Positions 1-9,106 of a stretch of 38,921 nucleotides of DNA are shown here, piece after piece (positions within the stretch are counted from its first letter, which is position 1; the number at the start of each line of letters is the position of its first letter). The notes under the pieces are model-generated. The model had not been told where the DNA came from and ran no database searches. It saw only the letters and a program-made list of their open reading frames with translations. Position numbers and translations under genes: made by a program. Source of the DNA: Nitrospirota bacterium (GTDB lineage Bacteria; Nitrospirota; Thermodesulfovibrionia; Thermodesulfovibrionales; Dissulfurispiraceae); contig JAMCVZ010000039.1 of the NCBI GenBank assembly GCA_023476565.1, positions 1-38,921 on the forward strand. Direction: 5' to 3'.

Positions 1-1953
1 CTCACGATATGGGCGGCTTCGTCTTCAGAAGGAAGGGTCTATGCATTGCTGTGCACTGATGGGAGCCGTTCTTCCCATATTCGGTTCCTCCATTCCCGTA
101 TTCGGCTCTTTTTAAATCCCGCCTACAATTACGTCGGCGTCAACAGCAAAAAAACCGTTTATCGCATTCTCTTAAACGCCCTGGACCCCGTTTCGGTCAA
201 AAGGGCTCTTTCTGATTTAAGAAGCAATAAAGACTTTCAATCACTCAAAGAAAGCGCTCTTGCCCGGCAGCGTGCTGATTGGCTTATAGGTATGAACGGG
301 ACCCGTGCTTTTACCTTAACAGCCCAGGCAGCAGGCCACAACGGCACTATGAACGTTGGGCGCGTCAAAAGCGTCATACAAGCTCTTGTCGTCAGCAGAG
401 AACGCGAAATACAATCTTTCAAACCTATCGATCACTACGGCATCAAGGCGCTTTTCGAGCATACAAACGGCCAATTTGCAGCAACCTGGATTCCGAGCCC
501 GGAGCAATCCGGTCTCGATTCGGAGGGCCGCCTGATCGACAAAGTCGCAGTTCATAAGGTCCTCGATAAGTTCATGGCCGGCAGCGGCGGCATTATCTCA
601 AAATACATTACCGAAGAGAAAAAAGAATCCCCGAAGCTTCCTTTTTCCTTGTCGGCCCTACAGATCGCCGCCTCCAAGAAGTACGGCATGAGCCCGCAGC
701 AGGTCCTCGATGCTACGCAAGCCCTTTACGACAAGAAGCATCTTTCCTATCCGCGTTCCGGAAGCGACTATTTGCCTGAAAGCCAGCATGCGGACGCTCC
801 TGATATCCTCAGCGCGATCGCAAGCGCCGGTCATAACTTCGCTCAATGGGTTTCGCTGGCCGATCCGTCCATAAAGGGCCGTGCATGGCTTCCAGGAGAC
901 GACAAGAGAATTACCCCTCATCATGCCATTATCCCTACTCGCATAACTCCTGATGTGTCAAAGCTTTCTCCTGATGAGCTTACCATTTATTGCCTTGTCT
1001 CAATGCATTATGTGATTCAGTTTTGTAAGCCTCATGTGTACAATCAGACCATTATCGAGGTAAGCTATCAGGATGAATTACTCCGTGCATCTGGCCGCGT
1101 CACAGTTTTCGCAGGATGGCGTGAAATACTGGGAATGGATGAAGACAAGGACGATAAAAACGACGACGTCCAGGCTTTGCCTGTCATGGCCCAGGGCGAC
1201 TCTGCAAAGCATCTAAGGTCTGATCTGCAGAGTAAAACGACGCAGCCTCCCAAAAGATTTACGAAGGGCTCTTTGGTCCAGGCCATGAAGGAGATCCATA
1301 AGTTTGTGCAGGACCCCGAGCTCAAAAAACGCCTCAAAGATTGCGAAGGGATCGGCACGGAGGCTACCAGGGCAAGGATAATAGAGGAGCTTTTCGAGGC
1401 TGATTTTTTCAAAGAGGTAAAGAAAATCATCGTTCCGACCGACAAGGCTTTCGCTCTTGTCGATATTCTTCCGGAGCAGCTTAAAAAAGCCGATACGACG
1501 GCTCTTTGGGAAGATGCTTTGAGCCGCATTTCAAACGGGGAATTAAGCATCGAGAGCTTCATGAGCGGCCTTCTTGAAGATGTAAACGCAATTATAGACA
1601 CCGCTAAAACCACTTCGGTGAAAAGCGCTTCTGAATCGAAATATGCTTGCCCTAAATGCCAGAAACCTTTGAGACAACGAAAAGGTTCAAAGGGTATTTT
1701 TTGGGGTTGTAGCGGTTATCCTGACTGCAAAGAAGCATTTCCTGACAAAAAGGGATTACCTGATCTTACTCCACGGCAACAGCAGGAATCTTCTAAATTC
1801 TCATGTTCGAAATGCAAGAAACCCTTGAGGAAAATAAAGGGACCAAGGGGCATTTTTTGGGGATGCACCGGTTATCCCGAGTGCAAGAAGACGTACCCTG
1901 ATAAGAAGGGCATTCCTGATTTTTCACCTAGAAAAAAGGCAGCTACCGCTTGA
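1..1953 (+). CDS. topB: Topoisomerase III-like type IA DNA topoisomerase, 5' end missing
   Basis: Type IA topoisomerases cut and pass single strands and are common in ICEs of this class. The frame is open from base 1, so the true start may lie outside the window; the first ATG is at 46. Counting from it, the protein shows the ALDPVS and RADWLIGMNGTRAFT blocks of the family, the active-site region LSYPRSGSDYLPE with catalytic Tyr235, and two near-identical four-cysteine zinc fingers after about residue 533 (CPKC...CSGYPDC and CSKC...CTGYPEC). The N-terminal Toprim acidic motif (DxDxxGE) is absent: the residues just upstream of VYRILLNALDPVS do not resemble the family in this frame. The 5' end is therefore outside the window, frameshifted or rearranged. 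The stop overlaps the next gene's TTG. Family is sure; intactness is not. Confidence 0.85.
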   Translation, partial: LTIWAASSSEGRVYALLCTDGSRSSHIRFLHSRIRLFLNPAYNYVGVNSKKTVYRILLNALDPVSVKRALSDLRSNKDFQSLKESALARQRADWLIGMNGTRAFTLTAQAAGHNGTMNVGRVKSVIQALVVSREREIQSFKPIDHYGIKALFEHTNGQFAATWIPSPEQSGLDSEGRLIDKVAVHKVLDKFMAGSGGIISKYITEEKKESPKLPFSLSALQIAASKKYGMSPQQVLDATQALYDKKHLSYPRSGSDYLPESQHADAPDILSAIASAGHNFAQWVSLADPSIKGRAWLPGDDKRITPHHAIIPTRITPDVSKLSPDELTIYCLVSMHYVIQFCKPHVYNQTIIEVSYQDELLRASGRVTVFAGWREILGMDEDKDDKNDDVQALPVMAQGDSAKHLRSDLQSKTTQPPKRFTKGSLVQAMKEIHKFVQDPELKKRLKDCEGIGTEATRARIIEELFEADFFKEVKKIIVPTDKAFALVDILPEQLKKADTTALWEDALSRISNGELSIESFMSGLLEDVNAIIDTAKTTSVKSASESKYACPKCQKPLRQRKGSKGIFWGCSGYPDCKEAFPDKKGLPDLTPRQQQESSKFSCSKCKKPLRKIKGPRGIFWGCTGYPECKKTYPDKKGIPDFSPRKKAATA

Positions 1954-2471
1954 GCAGAAAGTGTAAAATATTTTCCTTTATCTTTGTCCCGATCGTCGCG
2001 GCAGGGCTCTTACAGGCCGCTTCTTTTTGGACAAAAGATATCCTAAAGCTCAATTTTACCGACTCAATGCCAAAGGGGATTTACTATATGCATTCGTTTT
2101 CTCACAGGTCTTTGCATAGGGGCGATATCATTGAATTTACTCCTCCGGGCTGGACCGCTGATTATATTTACAAGCGTCATTGGTTGCCTGAAGGCACGCC
2201 TCTTTTGAAGCACGTCGGAGCGATCCCTGGAGATCGCATAAACATAACCGATGATTCCGTTTTTATTAACGGCATATACGCCGGACCGGTCCAGAGCGTA
2301 GACAGTAAGGGGCTGTCTCTACCTGCTTTACGGGGCGCTTTTATCGTGCCTCAGGGGTATGTTCTTCCCTTATCCGTGCGTATTTTCAACTCATTCGACG
2401 GGCGCTATTTCGGCTTTGTTTCTATTGCGAACGTTCGCAATATAGCAAAGCCTATTTTATTGTTTCAGTAG
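1950..2471 (+). CDS. traF: TraF-type conjugative pilin-processing peptidase (S26 family)
   Basis: TraF peptidases resemble leader peptidases and, in the RP4 system, trim and circularise the TrbC pilin in the inner membrane. An N-terminal membrane segment (about residues 6-27) is followed by TDSMPKGIY with the likely nucleophile Ser39, and LLKHVGAIPGD with the likely general base Lys87. The length of 173 aa is usual for the family. The TTG start overlaps the topoisomerase stop (TTGA), which implies translational coupling. A TrbC pilin is encoded at 10484-10789, so enzyme and substrate are both present although some 8 kb apart. Confidence 0.88.
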   Translation: MSRKCKIFSFIFVPIVAAGLLQAASFWTKDILKLNFTDSMPKGIYYMHSFSHRSLHRGDIIEFTPPGWTADYIYKRHWLPEGTPLLKHVGAIPGDRINITDDSVFINGIYAGPVQSVDSKGLSLPALRGAFIVPQGYVLPLSVRIFNSFDGRYFGFVSIANVRNIAKPILLFQ

Positions 2472-2479
2472 GAGATCAA

Positions 2480-3097
2480 TTGTTAATTATTAGCGCAGTA
2501 ATGTCCCTTTCATCATTGGCCGCACAATGCGGCCCTGTTGTGCATCCCGCAACCACGACGGCGATCATTCGCATCGAGTCCGGTGGACATCCGTACGCAA
2601 TTCATGACAACACTACTCATAAGACTTACAAGCCTTCTTCGAAGAAGGAAGCGCAGTGGACGGCCTACAGGCTTTTGCTTCAAGGTCACTCTATAGACAT
2701 GGGCTTGATGCAGGTAAATTCTCAGCATATTGGGGATATGAATATCGACTATCGCAACCTTTTTGATGCTTGCTATAACATCCGAACGGGCACACAAATA
2801 CTCGCAGGATTTTACAGAAAATACTACAGGTCCGGAGCTCGCCCCGAGGCTATTTTATTGCTCGCTCTTTCAGGCTACAACACCGGGACTCCCTACAGCG
2901 GTAGGGCTTATATCAACCGTATCCTTTTGGCTGCGGGCTCTTCTGTTCGTGTCGCAGTTATCAATCATAATCGGCCCTCCAGGGCCGCTTTAAAGGGGAG
3001 GGCAGACGCACAGCCAACGGCACCTTCAGGCGCTCAATACTGGCCCTCAGGCAAGTCAATAATTGCCCTTTCGCGTGAGCGCGACAGGGCGCCTTGA
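2480..3097 (+). CDS. VirB1-like lytic transglycosylase
   Basis: Predicted periplasmic murein hydrolase that opens peptidoglycan for the transfer channel or pilus. The SLT fold is visible: AIIRIESGGHPYAIHDN carries the catalytic Glu33, followed by DMGLMQVNSQHIG and LALSGYNTG, the usual second and third blocks. A hydrophobic N-terminus ending near LAAQCG may be a signal peptide. Start is TTG, preceded by AGGAGATCAA, 8 bases after the traF stop, so it lies in the traF operon. The last 50 residues (Ala/Pro/Arg-rich) are not part of the fold. It could serve the Trb system, the type IV pilus (as PilT does in R64), or both. Confidence 0.85.
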   Translation: MLIISAVMSLSSLAAQCGPVVHPATTTAIIRIESGGHPYAIHDNTTHKTYKPSSKKEAQWTAYRLLLQGHSIDMGLMQVNSQHIGDMNIDYRNLFDACYNIRTGTQILAGFYRKYYRSGARPEAILLLALSGYNTGTPYSGRAYINRILLAAGSSVRVAVINHNRPSRAALKGRADAQPTAPSGAQYWPSGKSIIALSRERDRAP

Positions 3098-3126
3098 AGA
3101 TGTCTTTTACAGGTCTTTTCCGAGGG

Positions 3127-3147
3127 GGGGCGATAGGCCCCTTTTTT
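3127..3147 (+). terminator. Rho-independent terminator after the topB-traF-transglycosylase operon
   Basis: GGGGC and GCCCC arms around a GATAG loop, followed immediately by six T. It lies 30 bases after the transglycosylase stop. Confidence 0.75.
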
Positions 3148-3372
3148 ATACCTTCCTCACTTCTTTTCAGGAAACTTTTCTTTCCCTTTCTTTGATCCTC
3201 CCGAGTCTTATAGCGCTCTGATTTTGAGAGGGGTTATTCTGTCTTTTTCTGGCCGGAGCGACAGCGGAGAGCGGAGCGGGGACCCTACATAAGTCCCGGC
3301 GAAGCGGTGCCGGAAAAAAGACGGAAATAACCCCCTCGTGCGTACCACAGAAGGCTATTTGCGGCCTCTTTA

Positions 3373-3388
3373 TGTTTCGTACGAAACA
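3373..3388. promoter_or_regulatory. 16-bp perfect palindrome TGTTTCGTACGAAACA (operator-like)
   Basis: A perfect dyad with central CGTACG. A closely related dyad, TGTATCGTACGATACA, lies at 35243-35258 upstream of parA. Two such sites in intergenic DNA suggest operators for one dimeric regulator. The regulator is not identified. Confidence 0.5.
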
Positions 3389-3613
3389 ATATAGGAGCCG
3401 AGCAAGCGGCGGTCCAGGAGGTCGAGGAGACCGAAAAAGAACCGGAAACGACCTTAAAGGCAGTACAGGGGAAAACAAAAATGCAGGGCGAGATAAAAAG
3501 ACTGGGCTGTTTGTTTTTGTTTTCGTGGGCTATCAGCCCACTTTTTACGGATTTTGTCTTTGTTTTCCCTGGTATTTTTTCTCAATTTTTGGGATGTGGG
3601 CAACCCAGAAAAA

Positions 3614-3640
3614 TGGGCAGTTTGAAAGGCCGACTGCCCA
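3614..3640. repeat. Inverted repeat TGGGCAGT / ACTGCCCA
   Basis: Perfect 8-bp arms at 3614-3621 and 3633-3640 with an 11-base loop. The same arm sequence forms the dyad at 3854-3872. Confidence 0.6.
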
Positions 3641-3853
3641 CGTTTTGCGCAAAGCCTTATTTGGCGCGGCTTCACGTGGGACACACTATATTATCTTATT
3701 GTTTTTTTGGCTTTTTTTAAATTCGCATTGTCGCTTTCTCTCAATTTTGCCTATTTGCCCACTTTTTCACTGCCCACTGACTGCCCACGCCTCTTATATC
3801 GTGCTGCTTTGTAGTGTTTTTTTGTGGGACATGAATGGGCTGTTTTTTGTTTT

Positions 3854-3872
3854 TGGGCAGTTGAACTGCCCA
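3854..3872. repeat. Near-perfect palindrome TGGGCAGTT-G-AACTGCCCA
   Basis: Nine-base arms around a single G. It shares the TGGGCAGT arm with the inverted repeat at 3614-3640, so one protein may recognise both sites. Confidence 0.6.
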
Positions 3873-3917
3873 TTTCTTTGTAGAATGGCTTCTGTAGCCG
3901 CTTTGCGCCTTATCATA

Positions 3918-3948
3918 GTGGGCAAATCAGCGCCAGTGCTGGGTTTGC
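3918..3948 (+). repeat. 31-bp direct repeat with internal hairpin, copy 1
   Basis: Begins GTGGGCAAATCAGCGCC and ends GGGTTTGC. The GCAAA/TTTGC ends and CAGC/GCTG inner bases can pair. A diverged copy is at 4313-4343. Confidence 0.5.
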
Positions 3949-4312
3949 TGCTTCTACAGACGAAATAGCATGAAATTATCATTTTTCGTATAGCCCATAC
4001 AACGCCATTTCGCCGATTGTTCAAGGCGTTTCGTGGGATGTGGGCGCACCTATTGTCCCACATTCTCCGCAAATCATTTATACATGCAGCTTCGCGTGGG
4101 ACGACACTGGGCAAACCTTTAAATCGTGCGGCTTTGCCTATGTTGCTAAACATGCAACGACACGGAAGCCGCTACAGTATTGGCTTTAGCCAATGTCCCA
4201 CTTTGGGATATGCCAGCAAAGGCTTTATAGCAGCCGTTCCTCACATACTTTTTCCGAATTGCAAGCAAAGTGGGCTGTTTCCCTCGCAAAGCCGTGCCGT
4301 TATTGGTTTTCT

Positions 4313-4343
4313 GTGGGCAAACCCGCGCCGTTGCTGGATTTGC
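4313..4343 (+). repeat. 31-bp direct repeat with internal hairpin, copy 2
   Basis: Begins GTGGGCAAACCCGCGCC and ends GGATTTGC. It matches copy 1 at 3918-3948 at most positions and keeps the GCAAA/TTTGC pairing ends. Confidence 0.5.
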
Positions 4344-4393
4344 GTTCAATATTCACAAAAATTCGATGGAATTCTATGATTTTCAGAGCGCCC

Positions 4394-4421
4394 ATTTTGG
4401 GATATTCAATAATCCCAAAAT
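4394..4421. repeat. Perfect 10-bp inverted repeat upstream of the relaxase gene
   Basis: ATTTTGGGAT (4394-4403) and ATCCCAAAAT (4412-4421) flank an 8-base loop, followed directly by the palindrome CTTATAAG. It lies about 125 bases before the relaxase ATG. An inverted repeat beside nic is typical of oriT, so this is the strongest local candidate for relaxase or accessory-protein binding. Confidence 0.55.
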
Positions 4422-4456
4422 CTTATAAGTTAATGTTTCTTTTGCCTAAATTTGGG

Positions 4457-4489
4457 ACGATAGGTTTTTTCATTTTAAGGCGGGATACT
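4457..4489 (+). promoter_or_regulatory. Shared promoter-like element, relaxase copy
   Basis: ACGATAGGTTTTTTCAT starts at 4457 and CGGGATACT at 4481. The same two blocks, with the same 24-base offset between their starts, occur at 10415-10447 before trbC. GATACT may act as a -10 box; the -35 is poor, so an activator or alternative sigma factor is possible. Confidence 0.5.
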
Positions 4490-4547
4490 ATTAATGGGAT
4501 GCGAAATCATAGAAAGGAGCCACTTTCAATAAGTTGCGTGGGACGTT

Positions 4548-6698
4548 ATGAAAAATGTTACTAAAAGAAACACAAAGCCTTTGAACTCTCAACAGCACGG
4601 AGAGGCTGAAAAAGAAACCCCGGCGCTCAATATAAAACACGGGAAAGCGAAGCCAGAAAGAAACCGGAGAAGCGCCAAAAAATTTATGAATCTCATGCTC
4701 TCATTGTGCGGTCCGAAAGGCAGGGGCGGCGGGTCTTTCGGGCGTACTCATTTTGTAAGAAATCCCACTCAATTTTCACAACGAGTTGTCATGAAAGCCC
4801 GGGTCGTAAAAATGAATGCGAAGGGGGTCAAAAACCTCAGGGAGCACCTGGCTTATATCCAGCGCGACGGTGTGGACCAGGACGGCGGAAAGCCAAAGGC
4901 TTTTGACCATGATCACGACGAACTTCCATCAAAACATATCGCAGAGTTTGCCGACAATTGTTCAGGAGACCGGCATACTTTCCGTTTCATTCTTTCTCCG
5001 GAAAACGGAACATCTCTCAATATGAAAGAATATGTCCGGGAGGTTATGACACAGGCCGAAACAGACCTCAAGACAGAGCTGAAATGGACGGCAGTCGTCC
5101 ACTACAACACGGACAATACCCATGCCCATATCTTGATCCGCGGGAAGGACGATGCGGGCAATGATCTTGTCATATCTCCAGACTATATTTCTCACGGTTT
5201 CAGGAACCGGGCAGCCGAGATCGCAACGCAGAATTTGGGCCTCAGGACAGAGCATGAAATAAAGCAGGGGATTGCGCGTGATGCGATCAAAAACCGTCTT
5301 ACGCCTTTAGACCGGGAAATATTATGGGCATGTGACGTAAACGGCTTCTATGCGGTCCCTCCGATAACCGCCGATCCAGACCAGAATTTTAAGCGAGCAG
5401 TCCACATAAGACGTCTTCAACATTTAGAATCTTTAGGGCTCGCAGAGGAAAGGCTTAGCGGTTTTTGGCATATCTACAATGGCGCAGAAAAAGTATTGAA
5501 AGAAATGGGCGAAAGAAACGACATTATCAAGACGATGCATAAAAGAATGAAGGGCCTTGATAGAATGCCAGAGTGCATTGTTCACAGGACTGACGACCCG
5601 CATATTTCTAAGACTGAAATAAATGGCATGGTCCTTACGAAAGGCCTTGAAAACGAGCTCTACGACAGTAAGTTCATAATCGTTCAGGCAGATGATGGTA
5701 AGGCCCATTATTTTCCCATGTCCTACTTCTCCGAAAGACCTGGCTTCGAGGTTGAGGAAGGTTCCCTTGTCACTATCAAAGGCAAGGAGTACCAGCCCAC
5801 CTTTGCTTCAGACAAAAACATTGTCCGCTTTGCAACCGAGGGCTTTCCAGGGAATGATGGGAAGAGATTTGGAGGCCAGGGGATATATGACCCTGCCGCT
5901 CATCTGGAATATGTTTCAGGAAAACTGCCTGAGGGCGTGGACCCCTCCCGTTATGTAGATCAGCATATAATGCGCGTGGAAAAGTTTGTTTCTCAAAAAC
6001 TGGCGACAAGACTTGAAGATGGTACATATCGAATAGAACCAGGCACCGCACAGAAGATAGCCGAGATCGAGACTGCAGCGCAGAAAAAGGGTCCGCGACG
6101 CCACTACGAAATAGATGCCGTTTCGATAGCTCCACTGGATAGACAAATACATTCCTCCGGACCTACCTACCTGGATAAGCTCATCGCAGAAAGAGGCTAT
6201 ACAGAGGAGGCGCAGAGGGCTATTCTTACACCTGTACAGAAAAAAACCAGAGATGCGCTTTTGAGGCGAGTTGAAGAATTGAAGAAAAGAGGATTGCTAA
6301 GGATCATTCCGGGGGAGAACGGTGAACCCAATAAGTATTTATTTATAAAAGGCGCTATCGAGAAGATGGAGGAAGAATTTAAGGCGGCTCTTTATAAGAG
6401 ATTGGAATCTAAATATGGGAAACCAGTTGACCTCAAGGAAGGGGAAAGCTTCAAAGGCGCTCTCGGGGCAGTAGAAAGACATCCGGAAGGCCCTTACGCG
6501 ATAATCCATGACAAAGTGAACAATAAATTCACAGCTATCGAGATGAAGGGGGGCATGAGCAAAATGACAGGTACAGATAGACTGATAAAAATCACGAAAG
6601 ATCGCGAGAGGCGCTTTCTTGCACCTCCAAAGTACACCATGAAAGTAGATCAGCCAAAACGGATAGAGAGGAAACAAGATAGGGGGAGGGATTTATAA
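4548..6698 (+). CDS. DUF3363-type (VirD2/MOB-P-like) conjugative relaxase
   Basis: The relaxase nicks oriT, stays covalently bound to the 5' end and pilots the strand into the recipient. After a basic, disordered N-terminus the conserved run begins with VVMKARVVKMNAKG. HLAYIQRDG supplies the likely catalytic Tyr103, and HYNTDNTHAHILIRG the metal-binding histidines (His185, His192, His194). TFRFILSPENG is another family block. Residues from about 245 to the end correspond to the DUF3363 part. At 716 aa it is of usual size. The ATG at 4548 has no close Shine-Dalgarno; AAAGGAG at 4514-4520 is about 27 bases away, so another start is possible. Its last base overlaps the start of traG. Confidence 0.88.
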   Translation: MKNVTKRNTKPLNSQQHGEAEKETPALNIKHGKAKPERNRRSAKKFMNLMLSLCGPKGRGGGSFGRTHFVRNPTQFSQRVVMKARVVKMNAKGVKNLREHLAYIQRDGVDQDGGKPKAFDHDHDELPSKHIAEFADNCSGDRHTFRFILSPENGTSLNMKEYVREVMTQAETDLKTELKWTAVVHYNTDNTHAHILIRGKDDAGNDLVISPDYISHGFRNRAAEIATQNLGLRTEHEIKQGIARDAIKNRLTPLDREILWACDVNGFYAVPPITADPDQNFKRAVHIRRLQHLESLGLAEERLSGFWHIYNGAEKVLKEMGERNDIIKTMHKRMKGLDRMPECIVHRTDDPHISKTEINGMVLTKGLENELYDSKFIIVQADDGKAHYFPMSYFSERPGFEVEEGSLVTIKGKEYQPTFASDKNIVRFATEGFPGNDGKRFGGQGIYDPAAHLEYVSGKLPEGVDPSRYVDQHIMRVEKFVSQKLATRLEDGTYRIEPGTAQKIAEIETAAQKKGPRRHYEIDAVSIAPLDRQIHSSGPTYLDKLIAERGYTEEAQRAILTPVQKKTRDALLRRVEELKKRGLLRIIPGENGEPNKYLFIKGAIEKMEEEFKAALYKRLESKYGKPVDLKEGESFKGALGAVERHPEGPYAIIHDKVNNKFTAIEMKGGMSKMTGTDRLIKITKDRERRFLAPPKYTMKVDQPKRIERKQDRGRDL

Positions 6699-8611
6699 TG
6701 CAAGGGAATCGAATCCTCATTCTTACTGCCTTTACAATTTTGATTATTATCTTTTCAGGCATATGGGCCTCGACACAATGGGCCGCTTATTTGCTGGCAT
6801 ATCAGCCTCAACTAGGTGCCCCTTTGTTCACTATAGCCGGGCAGCCAGTCTACTTCCCATGGAAATGGTTTACATGGAATTATTTTTACTACTATTACGC
6901 ACCACGGCAGTTTACAACTGCTTCCATCCCTATGTATGTTACTTCTGGTCTTGCCGTCTTATTTGCGATTATTGCCTCTATTGTGAGGAGTAAGAGACTG
7001 AAAATACCCACTTCCCACGGCTCCGCTCGATGGGCCACCGAGGAGGAAATAAAGACCTCCGGCCTTCTTTCCACATCTGGTGTTTTTCTGGCGCAAACGA
7101 AATCGGGGCAATATCTGAGACACGGCGGCCCTGAACATCTTATGATCATGGCCCCTACAAGATCGGGCAAAGGTGTCGGCCTCATTATCCCGACACTTTT
7201 TTCATGGCTTGAGAGCGCTGTTATTACTGACATCAAAGGTGAAAACTGGGCAATAACTTCAGGATTCAGAAAGAAGCTGGGCCATCGCGTAATAAAATTC
7301 GATCCGTGCAGCTCAGACGGGACCAGCGCGAAATACAATCCCCTTCTCTCCATTCGCGTAAAGACTTTGAATGAGGTCCGCGATTGCCAGAACGTCGGTG
7401 AGATCATAGTTGATCCTATGGGGACCGGAAATGTTGACCACTGGGGGAAAACAGGACTCTCCCTTCTGGTTGCCGTCTTTCTTCATATCCTCTATCAAGA
7501 CAAGTGGCCGAAAACGCTTCCCGGCGTAGCTTCCATGCTCTCAAATCCGGAGCAGTCCATACAAGAGACATTTCATGAGATGCTTACTTACGAGCACGAC
7601 CCCACAGAGACTATTTTTCAGGAAATCTACGGAGTAAAGTCTAAGACACATCCTAAGGTTGCGGAGGCGGCAAGGGAGTTACTGAATAAAAGCGAAAATG
7701 AGCTCTCCGGCGTTGTTTCAACGGCCATGTCGTTTTTAGGGCTTTATAGAGATCCTATCATCGCCAGGAACACCAGCGAAAGCGATTTTACCCTTGCCGG
7801 CTTGATGAATTTTGAAAGGCCTGTGAGCTTATATCTCGTAATTCCTCCATCTGATATACAGCGAACCATTGCGCTAATTCGTATGATTCTAAATCAACTG
7901 ATAAGCCGATGCACAGAGGAGATGCGCTTTGAGGGAGGAATGCCAGTAAAGTCTTATAAGTGGCGACTCTTGCTGCTCCTCGATGAGTTCCCGGCGTTCG
8001 GGCGTATTGACTCTTTCGAGAGGCAGCTTGCCTATATCGCTGGTTACGGCATAAAAGCTTTTCTTATTTGCCAGAGTCAGAATCAACTTAATAAGGCATA
8101 CGGCCAGGACAACAGCATTATGGACAATTGCCATATAAGAGTTTTCTACAAGCCGAATGATCCCAAGTCCTCAGCTATGGTTTCTCGCATGCTTGGAACT
8201 TCAACTCAATACGTTGAAAGCCACAGCTACCGGGGAAGCCGCTTGAAACTATGGCTTGGAGATGTGAGCCACACTATCAGTGAACAGGCCCGCCCGCTCC
8301 TTACCGAAGGCGAAATGCAGAATTTGCCGGATGATGAGGTTATTATTTTCTCTCATATCATGCCGATTCGTTGTAAAAAGATTGTGTACTACAAAGACCA
8401 TAATTTCAAAGATAGGCCATGTGAGGCTCCGAAAGCTTCAGAAACTACAGTAGGCCAGCGGGCGGCGGGGGGCAATGAGGAAGTACATCAACAGACCGCA
8501 TCTCCAGAGCCGATGATAGAGAGCGTCGATCAAAGAGATTTGCAATCTTCGACTCAAGAAAAGCCTGAGGAAGTAATTCCTACAGTAGCGAACAGCGATA
8601 AATTCATATAG
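6698..8611 (+). CDS. traG: TraG/VirD4 type IV coupling protein
   Basis: Inner-membrane ATPase that links the relaxosome to the secretion channel. Two N-terminal membrane segments (about residues 5-35 and 75-97) precede SHGSARWAT, then Walker A APTRSGKGVG with Lys158 and Walker B LLLLLDEFPAFG with Asp429/Glu430. The length of 637 aa is normal. The ATG overlaps the relaxase stop by one base (TAATG), so the two are translationally coupled. The C-terminal 60 residues are polar and unconserved. Confidence 0.93.
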   Translation: MQGNRILILTAFTILIIIFSGIWASTQWAAYLLAYQPQLGAPLFTIAGQPVYFPWKWFTWNYFYYYYAPRQFTTASIPMYVTSGLAVLFAIIASIVRSKRLKIPTSHGSARWATEEEIKTSGLLSTSGVFLAQTKSGQYLRHGGPEHLMIMAPTRSGKGVGLIIPTLFSWLESAVITDIKGENWAITSGFRKKLGHRVIKFDPCSSDGTSAKYNPLLSIRVKTLNEVRDCQNVGEIIVDPMGTGNVDHWGKTGLSLLVAVFLHILYQDKWPKTLPGVASMLSNPEQSIQETFHEMLTYEHDPTETIFQEIYGVKSKTHPKVAEAARELLNKSENELSGVVSTAMSFLGLYRDPIIARNTSESDFTLAGLMNFERPVSLYLVIPPSDIQRTIALIRMILNQLISRCTEEMRFEGGMPVKSYKWRLLLLLDEFPAFGRIDSFERQLAYIAGYGIKAFLICQSQNQLNKAYGQDNSIMDNCHIRVFYKPNDPKSSAMVSRMLGTSTQYVESHSYRGSRLKLWLGDVSHTISEQARPLLTEGEMQNLPDDEVIIFSHIMPIRCKKIVYYKDHNFKDRPCEAPKASETTVGQRAAGGNEEVHQQTASPEPMIESVDQRDLQSSTQEKPEEVIPTVANSDKFI

Positions 8612-8620
8612 GAGAAAACC

Positions 8621-9106
8621 ATGAGAAATGATTTACACATACGCTTGGGAACTGATCTAAGGAAACAGCTTGAAGCAATGAGACTGAAGAGAAAAGGCAT
8701 AACGCTCAATGCTCTTTGCACTTCCATTATTACTGACTACATAAACGGTAATGATCAATCAAAGAGAGATGCTCTAATTTTAAAGGGTATAGAGCGTTTA
8801 GAGCGCCGTATGATCAGTTTGGATAAAAAGAATGAAATTCTTGCTGAGATGATCGCAGTTTATGTCCGCGTATTCCTTACTAATGTTCCGCCTGTAGAGG
8901 AGGGTCAGCGTACACTTGCGATTTCCTTAGGCAATACCCGTTTCGATGCATTCATAAAACAGGTTTCCAAAAAATTCAATTACGGCGGCTCTTTCTTTGC
9001 TCAAATGCTGGATCAGAATTTCAAAGCTGACGATTTTAAAATTCCAGAACAGGAAGATTTGAGTGATCCTACAGAAAATACAGGAGACAATGGAAAACTC
9101 AAATGA
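8621..9106 (+). CDS. Ribbon-helix-helix (CopG-like) protein between traG and trbB
   Basis: The N-terminal 45 residues fit a CopG-type beta-helix-helix domain (DLHIRLGTDLRKQLEAM then a second helix LNALCTSIITDYI). A CopG-like gene at this position, between traG and trbB, is characteristic of Tn4371-type Trb clusters. The remainder is helical and unassigned. It has an AGGAG site before ATG, and its stop overlaps the trbB ATG (ATGA). It may regulate transfer genes or act as a relaxosome accessory protein. Confidence 0.7.
   Translation: MRNDLHIRLGTDLRKQLEAMRLKRKGITLNALCTSIITDYINGNDQSKRDALILKGIERLERRMISLDKKNEILAEMIAVYVRVFLTNVPPVEEGQRTLAISLGNTRFDAFIKQVSKKFNYGGSFFAQMLDQNFKADDFKIPEQEDLSDPTENTGDNGKLK

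Larger units (their letters stand above)
3148..4547. other. Coding-poor, repeat-rich region before the relaxase gene; oriT candidate
   Basis: About 1.4 kb with no convincing gene; the open frames are low-complexity, Phe/Leu-rich and unlike any family. It is crowded with TGGGC/TGGGA motifs and their complements and contains several inverted repeats, which are listed separately. One degenerate unit occurs about three times (near 3637-3690, 4055-4106 and 4195-4240): a CCCAC...GCAAA part, an AT-rich centre, then GCAGCTTC or similar, in two copies followed by CGTGGGAC. The strip directly upstream of a relaxase gene is the classic place for oriT. No nic site can be assigned by eye. Confidence 0.5.

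Noticed and set aside
1068-1613. Minus-strand open frame opposite the topoisomerase gene, and similar ones elsewhere
   Set aside because: Shadow of codon bias in the real gene; no start site or family support.
3372-3968. 198-aa open frame before the relaxase
   Set aside because: Low-complexity Phe/Trp/Cys-rich product across repeats and palindromes, no good ribosome site, no family resemblance.
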